Below are positions 1 through 7,610 of a stretch of DNA of 64,000 nt, piece after piece. The stretch lies in assembly GCF_004345425.1 (NCBI RefSeq), contig NZ_SLVP01000003.1, positions 283,975 through 347,974 on the forward strand. Direction: 5' to 3'. How positions within the stretch are numbered: position 1 is the stretch's first letter; the number at the start of each line of letters is the position of its first letter. The position numbers and the translations under genes are program-made. The DNA is from Paenibacillus sp. BK033. Its GTDB lineage: Bacteria; Bacillota; Bacilli; Paenibacillales; Paenibacillaceae. The notes below the pieces were generated by a model. The model was given only the letters and a program-made list of their open reading frames with translations, searched no databases and was not told the origin of the DNA.

Positions 1-1243
1 CCGCGCCGCTTTTCTCCGCAGCGGCAAGCTGCTCGACCGCTACGCGCTGCGCGTCCAGCGTCTGCACCGCCGGCTCCAGCTCCGCGAGGCGGTGCAGCTC
101 GCGCTCCGCCGCCTGCCGCTCCGCGCCGCGCTCCTCCTCGCGGCGATGCCGCTCTTCGGCTGCCGCGAGCGCCTGCTTCGCGGCCTCCGCCGCCTGGCGC
201 CGCATATCGCGGGCCTGCTGCTTCGCCGCGGCATCCCGCTCGGCGCGGGCCGCCTGCTCCGCGTACGGCGCCAGCTGCGCCGCGCGCTCCGCGAGCAGCA
301 GCCGGCGCTCCCGCTCCGCATGCTCGCCGCTTTGCGCCGCGAGCCGCTCCTGCTTCGCCCGCTCGCTTGCCAGCTCCGCAAACCGCGCGTGCAGCGCCAG
401 CTCGCCTTGCAGCGCTTGCTCTTGCTCGCCAAGCTGCAGCTGCAGCTCGCGCTTGCCCGATTCGCCTTCCGCCACGAGCTGGCGGTAATAGCCAATCTCC
501 CGCTCCAGCGCCTCCGACAGCTGGGCCGCGCTGTAATGCTCCTGGGCCAGCGTCAGCGCAAGCTGGCTGTCTTCCCTGCGCGGCAAGTTATCCGCCGCCT
601 GCTTCATGAAATGCTCCACGCGGATCTTCGCTTCCTTCAGCTGGTCGCCAAGCTCCCGGTTCTGCTGCTGGAAGCGCGTCTCGAGCCGCTGATACAGCTC
701 CGTCCGGAATATCCGGCGCAAAATCTCTTCTTTATTATCCGTATCCGAAGTGAGCAGCTTGCGGAATTCGCCCTGCGGCAGCATCACGATCTGATTGAAC
801 TGCTCCTTCGTCAGGCCAATGATCGTCTCCAGCTTGGCGTTGACGTCGCTGACCATAAACCGGTCCACCGCCGGAACGGCCTCGCCGCCCGTCAGCTCGT
901 ACAGCTCGGCTTTGCCGCCCGTCTCGCTTTTGTTCGCGCCCTTCCGGTGAGGAAGCTGACGGAATACCCGGTACATCCGGCGTCCCACGGCAAAATCCAG
1001 CTCGACGGCCGTATGCTTCTCGTCATCGGCGAAATGGCTCCGCAGCATGCGGGGCTCCGAACGGTCCTCGCCGCTTGCGGTTCCGTAAAGAGCAAAGCAG
1101 ATCGCATCAAAAATCGTTGTTTTGCCGGCACCGGTACTGCCCGATATCACAAACAGGCGATGCTCCCCAAGTCCGCTAAAATCCACGGTCTCCGCATCGC
1201 GGTACGGGCCAAAGGCCGTCATCGTAATTTTAAGAGGTCTCAT
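1..1243 (-). CDS. sbcC: Exonuclease subunit SbcC, N-terminal part (runs off window start)
   Basis: The first 414 or so residues of SbcC, the SMC/Rad50-like ATPase of the SbcCD nuclease that opens hairpins and cleans blocked DNA ends. The minus-strand translation starts MRPLKITMTAFGPYRD and has a Walker A P-loop near residue 35 (SGSTGAGKTTIFDAI), followed by the family stretch containing KEQFNQIVMLPQGEFRKLL. From about residue 230 it turns into an Ala/Glu/Gln/Arg-rich coiled coil, which is why several long but meaningless frames appear on the other strand. The ATG overlaps the sbcD stop by 4 bases, so the two are translationally coupled. The second coiled-coil arm and the ATPase C-terminus lie outside the window. 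Confidence 0.93.
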   Translation of the reverse strand, partial: MRPLKITMTAFGPYRDAETVDFSGLGEHRLFVISGSTGAGKTTIFDAICFALYGTASGEDRSEPRMLRSHFADDEKHTAVELDFAVGRRMYRVFRQLPHRKGANKSETGGKAELYELTGGEAVPAVDRFMVSDVNAKLETIIGLTKEQFNQIVMLPQGEFRKLLTSDTDNKEEILRRIFRTELYQRLETRFQQQNRELGDQLKEAKIRVEHFMKQAADNLPRREDSQLALTLAQEHYSAAQLSEALEREIGYYRQLVAEGESGKRELQLQLGEQEQALQGELALHARFAELASERAKQERLAAQSGEHAERERRLLLAERAAQLAPYAEQAARAERDAAAKQQARDMRRQAAEAAKQALAAAEERHRREEERGAERQAAERELHRLAELEPAVQTLDAQRVAVEQLAAAEKSGA

Positions 1244-2409
1244 CGCGCGACTCCCTCCTCACGCAGTAAGCCGTCAAACGTCTCCGCGAACAGCCGTTTT
1301 TTCGGTTCATCCAGCGCTACGCCCTTCACTTCGAGATAAAAGGCTTCGAACAGGCTGACCGGGTCGGCTTCGCTCCTCCGCACCGTCTCCCCGGGGACAT
1401 CGCCTTCCTCGCCAATGGCGCGAACAGCCGTCACCCTGCGCTCCACATGAAGGGCATTCGGGTAAACCGCCCGGACCTTCTCCATCGGGAACAAGACGGG
1501 GTTATCGTTCAGCAGCGTAACGAAGACATAATCCTCGTTCACCGGATGGGTCTCGATCTCCTCAATCGGACCGGCAATACGCCGCATATCGCGCAGCGGC
1601 TTCAGCTCTCTTTTCTCAATCGCCACATTCCCGTCCGCGTCCATCTCCACCACGAGGTAGCCTTTGTTGTGATGCTCCTCGGAGATCGAATATTTGAGCG
1701 GAGAACCGGCGTAACGGATTTTTTCGCTTCCGACAAAATGCGCCTGATGCAGATGCCCAAGAGCGGTATAATGAAACGGGGCAAAATAATCCGCCCGCAC
1801 ATGCTCGGCTCCGCCTATCGACAGCGGGCGTTCCGAGTCGCTTGTATTGGGCTCCGCCGCGCCTGTTGCCGTGACGAAAGCATGCCCGACCACGATATGT
1901 CTCGCAGCCGGGTCCATCTGCGCAGCAATCCGTTCCGTGATCGCGCGCATGGCTTCATCATGCGTCCGGATATTCTCGTCCTCGAACGTTATCCGCACTT
2001 GGGCAGGGTCGGCATAAGGCACCAGATGCACGTGCACCTCGCCAAACGCGTCCTTGAGCACAACCGGCTTATGCTCCTTCCTTAGCCTTCCGGCGATATG
2101 GAGCCCGCGGCTTTCCATCATGGCCGTTCCGAAGTCGATCCGGTCCGGACTGTCATGATTGCCCGAGATCGCCAGCACCGGCGTATCCAGCCCAACGACA
2201 ATACGCTCCAGCAGCTCGTCCAGCAGATCCACCGCTTCCGTCGGCGGGATCGCCCGGTCATACAAATCGCCCGCGATAATAACGGCATCCGGCCGTTCCA
2301 GCTCTACCGCGCTTACAAATTGCTCCAGCACGTACCGCTGGTCTTCCGTCATATATACACCCTGCACAAGCTTGCCTAAATGCCAGTCTGCAGTATGAAA
2401 AAATTTCAC
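1240..2409 (-). CDS. sbcD: Exonuclease subunit SbcD (Mre11-type)
   Basis: Metallophosphoesterase nuclease that partners SbcC. The 389-aa protein has the ordered phosphoesterase motifs DWHLG near residue 8, GDLYDR near 48, GNHDSPDR near 83 and later GHAF and GHLHQ, which bind the two metal ions. Length is typical of SbcD. The start is a GTG at 2409; an AAGGGA lies a little far upstream, so the start is reasonable but not certain. It is the first gene of an sbcD-sbcC pair with a 4-base ATGA overlap. Confidence 0.95.
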   Translation of the reverse strand: MKFFHTADWHLGKLVQGVYMTEDQRYVLEQFVSAVELERPDAVIIAGDLYDRAIPPTEAVDLLDELLERIVVGLDTPVLAISGNHDSPDRIDFGTAMMESRGLHIAGRLRKEHKPVVLKDAFGEVHVHLVPYADPAQVRITFEDENIRTHDEAMRAITERIAAQMDPAARHIVVGHAFVTATGAAEPNTSDSERPLSIGGAEHVRADYFAPFHYTALGHLHQAHFVGSEKIRYAGSPLKYSISEEHHNKGYLVVEMDADGNVAIEKRELKPLRDMRRIAGPIEEIETHPVNEDYVFVTLLNDNPVLFPMEKVRAVYPNALHVERRVTAVRAIGEEGDVPGETVRRSEADPVSLFEAFYLEVKGVALDEPKKRLFAETFDGLLREEGVAR

Positions 2410-2604
2410 TCTATGAACATTCCCTTCCGCTACTTATGTATCCGATCGTTTCCGATACCCGTAACCGTACATATATTCGCTTTTTTCTCCCGATTTCCTT
2501 CCTGAAAATATTTCCCCAAGGCCCTATCAATGGTACAGTAAGAGACGATAGACGGACTTCACCGATTTAGAAAACTTAATTAGACGCATACCCAGGAGGA
2601 TAAC

Positions 2605-3870
2605 ATGCAAACCGAACTAGAAGCCCGGCCGAAACGGTCCTTGTTCAGCAACTACACGCTGCTACTCGCCGTCGTATTTGGCGGCTTTCTCCTATTTGGC
2701 TTTTCGGAAAATATTAAAGGTCCCGCCATCCCGCGCATGCAGGCCGACTTCTCGCTGAACGAAGCGCAGATCGGCATGCTGCTTGCCCTAAATTCGCTCG
2801 GCTATTTGATCGCTTGCAGCTTTACGGGCTGGCTGGTGAAAAAAATCGGCATCAAGCTGACGACTCTAATCGCCTTTGGCTCGATGGTTGTATCCGGCTT
2901 CTGCCTGTACTTCTCTATGAGCTATTCCACGATGGTATTGTCCTACTTCTTCATGTATATCGGCAACGGATTGCTAGAGATCGCCCTTGCGATTCTGGCC
3001 GCGCAGATCTTTACCCGGAATACCGGCACGATGATGAATCTGGCCCATTTCTTCTATGGGCTAAGCTCCATTGTCGCCCCGCTTCTGGCTGCCAATCTGA
3101 TGGGGATTCATTGGTTTGGCGCAAGCTCCGAGCTTGGCTGGAGGGGGATGTATTGCCTGGTGCTCTCGCTGACATTGCTGCCGATGATTCCCACGATCTT
3201 CGCCAAAGCACCCATGCAAGAAGCGAAGCAGGGCGAGCGTCTCTCGCTGCGGGAATATGTGCGGGATAAAGCCGCATGGCTTCTGGTGGGCGTCCTGTCC
3301 CTCGGCGTCGTATCCGAGATGTCGATCGGAAGCTGGCTCGTCAACTTTCTGGAGAAGGCCTACGGCTGGAGCAGCGATACGTCCGCGGCGATGCTGTCCG
3401 CCTTTTTCCTCTGTTTCACCTTTGCGCGGCTTGTTCTTGGACCGGTCACCGATAAAATCGGTTATACGATGTCTCTCATCGTGCTGTCGGCCTTCTCCGG
3501 TCTTTGCTCGATTGCCGCCGTTATTCTCGGGGAGCCCGGAGCTTTCCTGTTTGCTGCAGCGGGCATCGGCATTGCGCCGATCTACCCGACGGTGATGGCC
3601 CTGATTGCCAGGCGTTATTCGAAGGAAAGCGATACGGCCATTACGTTTACGGTTACTTTGATGGGCATTGCTACGGTTGCGGGGAATTATGTGATCGGGC
3701 TCATTATCGAGCTGTTCAAGGACGGGTTTGCGGAAGAGGCTCATCCGAAGGCGGGTCTCATTGCCGGCCTGCAAGCGGGTTATATTTTCATCGGGGCATG
3801 CGCCCTGTTGTGCTCGGTCATGTCGATTGCGCTTTACCGTCATTTGAAAAAACGCGGTGCCCTGCTGTGA
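2605..3870 (+). CDS. MFS transporter, sugar/H+ symporter-like
   Basis: A 421-aa membrane carrier with about 12 hydrophobic segments. The MFS loop signature after helix 2 reads GWLVKKIGIK and its repeat in the second half reads GPVTDKIGYT. The general look (early FGFSENIKGPAIP segment, long N-terminal half) is that of FucP/YfkF-like sugar or drug carriers; the substrate cannot be read from sequence. AGGAGG sits 7 bases before the ATG. It stands alone, divergent from sbcD, and ends at a strong bidirectional hairpin. Confidence 0.88.
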   Translation: MQTELEARPKRSLFSNYTLLLAVVFGGFLLFGFSENIKGPAIPRMQADFSLNEAQIGMLLALNSLGYLIACSFTGWLVKKIGIKLTTLIAFGSMVVSGFCLYFSMSYSTMVLSYFFMYIGNGLLEIALAILAAQIFTRNTGTMMNLAHFFYGLSSIVAPLLAANLMGIHWFGASSELGWRGMYCLVLSLTLLPMIPTIFAKAPMQEAKQGERLSLREYVRDKAAWLLVGVLSLGVVSEMSIGSWLVNFLEKAYGWSSDTSAAMLSAFFLCFTFARLVLGPVTDKIGYTMSLIVLSAFSGLCSIAAVILGEPGAFLFAAAGIGIAPIYPTVMALIARRYSKESDTAITFTVTLMGIATVAGNYVIGLIIELFKDGFAEEAHPKAGLIAGLQAGYIFIGACALLCSVMSIALYRHLKKRGALL

Positions 3871-3892
3871 GGAACGATAGGGTTAGACAAAA

Positions 3893-3925
3893 AAGAGGCT
3901 GCTCCCTTCTCCGGAGCAGCCTCTT
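3893..3925. terminator. Bidirectional terminator between MFS gene and ywnB-like gene
   Basis: A perfect 13-bp stem (AAGAGGCTGCTCC / GGAGCAGCCTCTT) with a 7-base loop, A-rich on the left and T-rich on the right, lies between two converging genes and can serve both. Confidence 0.85.
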
Positions 3926-3934
3926 CTTTGTTGC

Positions 3935-4570
3935 TTACTTTTCGGAAGCCACGGTAAAACGTTCTTTGACATGAGCAGCATTCTCGGCCTCATCCACAAT
4001 GGCGATCGCAAAGTCCGCGTAGCTGACATAGCTATGGCCTTTCGAATTCACAAGCAGATGGTCTTTGCCTTGTATATAGGAGCCGGAACGTTGGCCTGCC
4101 GGATCAAAGAAAGCGGACGGGCTGACAAAGGTCCATTTCAGATCTGTCGATTGCTTCAGATCTTCAAGGTTTTGACCTTGATTCTTTGCCGTAGCGAGGA
4201 ACATCTCGGGGAAATCAGGCGTGTTAAAGAGCTGAACCGTTTTGGCTTCGTCCACGTACAAGCTGCCTGCCCCGCCAATTACGATCAGGCGCGTATCCGT
4301 TCCGGACAAGGCATCGATCAACGCTTTGCCCGCCGTTACGTGCAGATGCTCATGGCCAAGCGGCGCGCCAAAAGCGTTCACGACGACGTCAAAGCCTTGC
4401 AAGTCCGCCGCTGTCAGGTCAAAAACTTCCTTCTCGATCACTTGAACGCCTTCCTCCGTTACCTTGGCGCGGTTCCGTACAACGGCCGTTACTTCATGTC
4501 CGCGGCTAAGCGCTTCTTTCACGATAAACTGACCTGCTTTGCCAGTAGCTCCTACAACTGCCATTTTCAT
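3935..4570 (-). CDS. NAD(P)-binding atypical SDR, YwnB-like
   Basis: A 211-aa NAD(P)H-binding protein of the NmrA/atypical short-chain dehydrogenase group. The dinucleotide-binding loop is at the extreme N-terminus (VVGATGKAG, residues 5-13), then AVVRN after the second strand and a VIGGAGSLYV strand mid-protein. The classical YxxxK active site is absent, so it may be a redox sensor or flavin/quinone reductase-like protein rather than a classical SDR. AGGAGG lies 8 bases before the ATG. It directly follows the Rrf2 regulator, the same order as ywnA-ywnB in Bacillus subtilis, so it is probably the regulator's target. Confidence 0.85.
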   Translation of the reverse strand: MKMAVVGATGKAGQFIVKEALSRGHEVTAVVRNRAKVTEEGVQVIEKEVFDLTAADLQGFDVVVNAFGAPLGHEHLHVTAGKALIDALSGTDTRLIVIGGAGSLYVDEAKTVQLFNTPDFPEMFLATAKNQGQNLEDLKQSTDLKWTFVSPSAFFDPAGQRSGSYIQGKDHLLVNSKGHSYVSYADFAIAIVDEAENAAHVKERFTVASEK

Positions 4571-4597
4571 ATGAATAACCTCCTGAATTAAATGAAC

Positions 4598-5032
4598 TTA
4601 TTTGTTTTGATTCTTCCTGATCAGATCCGCGACCAGTTCCTCTAGGGTAATCTCCGAGAGAACGCTCTCCATGGCATGCTGCGCCTTCTTCAGCACAAGC
4701 TCCAGCACAACCTGTATGCTCGCTCCTACCGGACATTCGGGATTAGGCTCTTCATGAATATGAAAAAGCTGTCCCTCCTCAACGACGTCTACCGCCCGGA
4801 AAATATCCAGCAACGTAATCTCGCTCATTTCCTTGGTCAGAAAGGCACCGCCGGTTCCGGCCCGAACCTGTACGAGGCCAGCCTTTTTCAACTGTCCAAG
4901 CAGCCGGCGGATAATAACCGGGTTCGTGTTGACGCTGCCGGCAATCCATTCGGAAGTGTTATGAGCGTCCTTGGAAATCTCCAGCAGGGATAAAATATGG
5001 ACCGCTATGGAGAAGCGGCTGCTGATTTTCAT
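4598..5032 (-). CDS. Rrf2-family transcriptional regulator, YwnA-like
   Basis: A 144-aa winged-helix regulator. The N-terminus MKISSRFSIAVHIL, the recognition helix region PVIIRRLLGQLKKAGL and the wing RAGTGGAFLTK are typical of Rrf2 proteins. Only one cysteine is present (NPECPVG), so it cannot bind an Fe-S cluster through the usual three cysteines; a thiol-switch mechanism is possible (inference). I chose the ATG at 5032, because AGAAGG lies 8 bases before it; the longer GTG start at 5041 would sit inside that binding site. It is the first gene of a two-gene unit with the YwnB-like protein. Upstream lie several inverted repeats that could be its operators. Confidence 0.88.
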   Translation of the reverse strand: MKISSRFSIAVHILSLLEISKDAHNTSEWIAGSVNTNPVIIRRLLGQLKKAGLVQVRAGTGGAFLTKEMSEITLLDIFRAVDVVEEGQLFHIHEEPNPECPVGASIQVVLELVLKKAQHAMESVLSEITLEELVADLIRKNQNK

Positions 5033-5068
5033 GTTTGTCACCTTCTTGGGGCTCCGATTGATGCTCAG

Positions 5069-5093
5069 GTTGTTTCAGTCCACTCGAAACAAC
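5069..5093. promoter_or_regulatory. Inverted repeat, possible operator upstream of Rrf2 gene
   Basis: GTTGTTTC, 9 bases, GAAACAAC: a perfect 8-bp inverted repeat 37 bases upstream of the Rrf2 start codon. The position suits autorepression, but the binding protein is not known. Confidence 0.45.
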
Positions 5094-5155
5094 ACTCGCC
5101 GTTGGCCGTTTTAGAAAACAAGGCCCAGCACAAAACCGAACACAAAGCCAATATT

Positions 5156-5178
5156 GTTGTGACAATTGTAGTTACAAC
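5156..5178. promoter_or_regulatory. Inverted repeat, first copy of GTTGTRAC-N7-GTTACAAC
   Basis: GTTGTGAC, 7 bases, GTTACAAC: one mismatch from perfect symmetry. A second, perfect copy with the same 7-base spacer lies at 5342-5366, which makes chance less likely. Confidence 0.45.
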
Positions 5179-5341
5179 TGGGGTAGAAGTCAAGGACGCT
5201 CCGGTTGGGGCTCCGGTTGTTTCGGTTGATTGCTCCATGTCGTTTGTTCCTCGGATTAAATTTTTCAAGGGTTGGAACAAAACTACAAAGTCACACTCAA
5301 CTCGAAACAACACTCCGCTGGCCGGGTTAAGAATCATTGGT

Positions 5342-5366
5342 CGTTGTAACAATAATAGTTACAACG
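5342..5366. promoter_or_regulatory. Inverted repeat, second (perfect) copy of GTTGTRAC-N7-GTTACAAC
   Basis: CGTTGTAAC, 7 bases, GTTACAACG: perfect 9-bp arms. Its left flank (5301-5332) is a diverged copy of 5083-5116, so the operator-like element appears to have been duplicated together with about 100 bases of flank. Confidence 0.5.
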
Positions 5367-5602
5367 AAAAGAAAAGTCAAGTGCCACCCACGGCAAGTGG
5401 TTGAATGATTTACGCTGTATTCAGTCCAGTAAAAATAACTATTTTGTCCTTCCGATCGCTTATTTGGCCCATTATACTGTATGCCATCCAATGCAGCGCT
5501 TCTATTGGCCCAAAAAGATTCGTTTTTACTGCATCAATTCCAATGTGTATCTCTAACAACATAACCTCATTTAATCCATTTATCGAAATCAGAATGAGGG
5601 TA
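5367..5602. other. AT-rich intergenic stretch, no supported gene
   Basis: Short open frames occur on both strands (up to about 90 codons), but none has a ribosome binding site or a recognisable protein pattern. I see no gene here. Confidence 0.6.
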
Positions 5603-5631
5603 TTGACAAAAATATTTTTATGTGTTATAAT
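5603..5631 (+). promoter_or_regulatory. Consensus sigma-A promoter for the MBL gene
   Basis: TTGACA, 17 bases, TATAAT, with a TGT in front of the -10 giving an extended -10. Every position matches the housekeeping consensus, about 100 bases upstream of the MBL start codon. Confidence 0.85.
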
Positions 5632-5727
5632 AAAAAATTTGCTATTTACACTTATCCCAGGAGTCTGTAATATAGTCACATGACCTCGGCCGGGTCCCCT
5701 TCATTTTGTACGAGGAGAGTGACCTTC

Positions 5728-6465
5728 ATGAAAGCCCAACTTGCCATGTTGTCCATAAGCGCCCCCGTGATGGGCGCAATCGACACCGTTCACCCGGTTC
5801 TTATATGGGACGATCAACATCAAATTTTGCTGGATACCGGTTATCCCGCCCAGCTCCCACAACTCCATGCCGCGATTGAAGCTGCTGGCGGCAGGCCAGG
5901 TAAGCTTACTCATATTATTCTTACCCACCAAGATATCGATCATATCGGCAACTTGCCGGAATTAACCTCCGGGGCCGGACTAGAAGTGTCGGCGCATCCG
6001 CTCGAGAAACCGTACATCCAAGGCGACAAAAGGCTTATCCGATTCACGGACGAGGCTATTGCCAGTATCGACAGGATGCCGGACTCCGTGCCCGAATCGT
6101 TCCGAAACGGTCTAAAACGCCTGATGCTGAATCCGCCAAGGGCAGCTGTCGACCGGGAAGTGAATGGCGGCGAGCTTCTTCCTCTAGCCGGAGGAATCAC
6201 CGTTATTGATACCCCGGGCCACACGCCGGGACATATCAGTCTTTATCACGAGCCCTCCCGCACTCTAATTGCCGGTGATGCTCTTATGGTAAGAGACGGC
6301 GAGTTATATGGAGCCGACCCTGCTACCACACTAGATCCGTCGACCGCCCAAGCTTCCCTCGCCGGACTGCTTGACTTTGATATTCAGACCGTAATCTGTT
6401 ACCATGGCGGATTATACAACCGGCGGGTTATGGAGCGCCTTGCCGAGCTTGCGGCGCAAAAATAA
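5728..6465 (+). CDS. MBL-fold metallo-hydrolase
   Basis: A 245-aa metallo-beta-lactamase-fold protein. The metal-binding signature HxxxDH is seen as LTHQDIDHIG near residue 75, followed by TPGHTPGHIS near 168, AGDAL near 188 and a final histidine in ICYHGG near 230. This order is that of small hydrolases of the glyoxalase II/lactonase/phosphodiesterase superfamily; the substrate is not evident. GGAG precedes the ATG at 5728 by 11 bases; a longer frame from 5680 adds an unlikely N-terminus. Single gene behind a consensus promoter and followed by a terminator, so probably highly expressed. Confidence 0.85.
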   Translation: MKAQLAMLSISAPVMGAIDTVHPVLIWDDQHQILLDTGYPAQLPQLHAAIEAAGGRPGKLTHIILTHQDIDHIGNLPELTSGAGLEVSAHPLEKPYIQGDKRLIRFTDEAIASIDRMPDSVPESFRNGLKRLMLNPPRAAVDREVNGGELLPLAGGITVIDTPGHTPGHISLYHEPSRTLIAGDALMVRDGELYGADPATTLDPSTAQASLAGLLDFDIQTVICYHGGLYNRRVMERLAELAAQK

Positions 6466-6478
6466 GGATGAAACATGG

Positions 6479-6503
6479 CTGACCGTCACAGGTCAGTCTT
6501 TTT
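6479..6503 (+). terminator. Intrinsic terminator after MBL gene
   Basis: CTGACC/GGTCAG stem with a 6-base loop followed by TC and a run of eight T. Confidence 0.8.
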
Positions 6504-6576
6504 TTTCACTCCTCAAAAGGATCTGTATCGCTTGATGGAGAATAATTCCAGAAACAAAAAGAAAGGATGTCCCGAA

Positions 6577-6648
6577 ATGTCATACAAACCTTCGTTTCTG
6601 GAGATGCTTTTGTCGCTCCTCCTTCTCATACTCGGTTTCGGCAGATAA
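6577..6648 (+). CDS. Possible small hydrophobic peptide, 23 aa
   Basis: MSYKPSFLEM followed by a leucine-rich stretch and a stop. GAAAGGA ends 9 bases before this ATG, which is the best ribosome binding site in the region. It ends 14 bases before the start of the isomerase-like gene, in a different frame, so it may be a leader peptide coupled to that gene or a tiny membrane peptide. Coding is not proven; it could equally be chance. Confidence 0.3.
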   Translation: MSYKPSFLEMLLSLLLLILGFGR

Positions 6649-6662
6649 AGGGCAATACGCTT

Positions 6663-7574
6663 ATGAATCCTCGCTTCCTTATCGGACAGTATGGGCAATT
6701 CGACTACAACAAATATAACCGGGATTTTCGGGACGATTTTTACGGCATTGAAGCTTGCCTGTTCCGGAGCGAGCAAGATATTGAGAATCTGATCCGGGAA
6801 TCTCATGCAACAGGCTTCAGGATTGGGATTCATTTTCCGCTTCGGGCGGGGATATCCCCTCTCAGGGATGCGCTGTTTATCGCGAAGGATAATAACGCAA
6901 GATCGGATGCTTACTCCATAGCCGAGCAAGAGCTTGCTTATATCCATTCGCGAATGCAGCCGGACTATGTTCTCTTTCATTACCCAAAGCCCGTTATTCT
7001 TGATGATCGAACGGATTGGACGAGCTGGCGATTCGACAACCGGACGGAATACGAATTCGAAAGCGCTTATGCCTTCAACCAATTTCGGAAATATAGCGAT
7101 GCTTTGTTTGAATGGTTGTCCCTTATGCGCGCCAAGTACGGTTTTACGCCTGTCTTAGAGCTTGATGCCCTGAACCGTTACGTCTATGAGGACGACTATT
7201 TGCAGCGCAAGCTGGAGGAGTATCGCGGCATCAAGCTTTGTCTCGATACGGCAAGGCTGTACATCCAGGATCGGGTCGATCCGCGTTTCAATTCCGAGAC
7301 CGTCCTTCGCCAATATGCCGGATATGCCGCAACCGTTCATTTGTCCAACGTACAGATCGTCGGAGGGCGAATAATCCAGAGCCGTATTCCGGTTCATCCA
7401 AGTCAGCGGCCAAGCGAAGGCTGGGCTCCCATTGAACGGTATTTACGGATTATTTCCGGCAAGAATCCGGATTTCAAAATCATGTTCGAGCATCGCTCGG
7501 AGCATGCATCCGACGAGCAGCTCAAGGAGTGCTACCGCTGGGTAAGCCAGCTGATCCAGAAAAGAGGCGAGTGA
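6663..7574 (+). CDS. Sugar phosphate isomerase/epimerase-like TIM-barrel protein
   Basis: A 303-aa protein with the pattern of the xylose isomerase-like TIM barrel (AP endonuclease 2 superfamily): IGIHFPLRAG near residue 58, YVLFHYPKP near 100, PVLELDAL near 163, KLCLDTARLY near 194, ATVHLSNVQ near 224 and KIMFEHRSE near 274. The Glu, Asp and His residues in these strands are candidate metal ligands. I start at 6663, where AAAGGG lies 10 bases upstream; the longer frame from 6567 adds 32 residues that do not look like the fold. The substrate is unknown. It shares a terminator with the converging 7611-9254 gene. Confidence 0.75.
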   Translation: MNPRFLIGQYGQFDYNKYNRDFRDDFYGIEACLFRSEQDIENLIRESHATGFRIGIHFPLRAGISPLRDALFIAKDNNARSDAYSIAEQELAYIHSRMQPDYVLFHYPKPVILDDRTDWTSWRFDNRTEYEFESAYAFNQFRKYSDALFEWLSLMRAKYGFTPVLELDALNRYVYEDDYLQRKLEEYRGIKLCLDTARLYIQDRVDPRFNSETVLRQYAGYAATVHLSNVQIVGGRIIQSRIPVHPSQRPSEGWAPIERYLRIISGKNPDFKIMFEHRSEHASDEQLKECYRWVSQLIQKRGE

Positions 7575-7601
7575 AGCTCCGTGAGGAGTCCACTCGCCTC
7601 T
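7563..7601. terminator. Bidirectional terminator overlapping isomerase stop
   Basis: An 11-bp stem AGAGGCGAGTG/CACTCGCCTCT encloses a smaller CTCC/GGAG hairpin. The left arm contains the end and stop of the isomerase-like gene. AT-rich tails on both sides suit the two converging genes. Confidence 0.7.
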
Positions 7602-7610
7602 AAATATTTA

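Noticed and set aside
92..1339. 415-codon open frame on the plus strand, opposite sbcC/sbcD
   Set aside because: It is an Arg/Leu-rich shadow of the sbcC coiled coil; the minus strand carries the clear Walker A and family motifs.
5065..5352. 95-codon minus-strand frame upstream of the Rrf2 gene
   Set aside because: No ribosome binding site, low-complexity Thr/Val content arising from the inverted repeats, and the duplicated half has stops in the equivalent frame.
5405..5683. Overlapping ~90-codon frames on both strands before the MBL gene
   Set aside because: They span the consensus promoter, have no start signals and no recognisable pattern.
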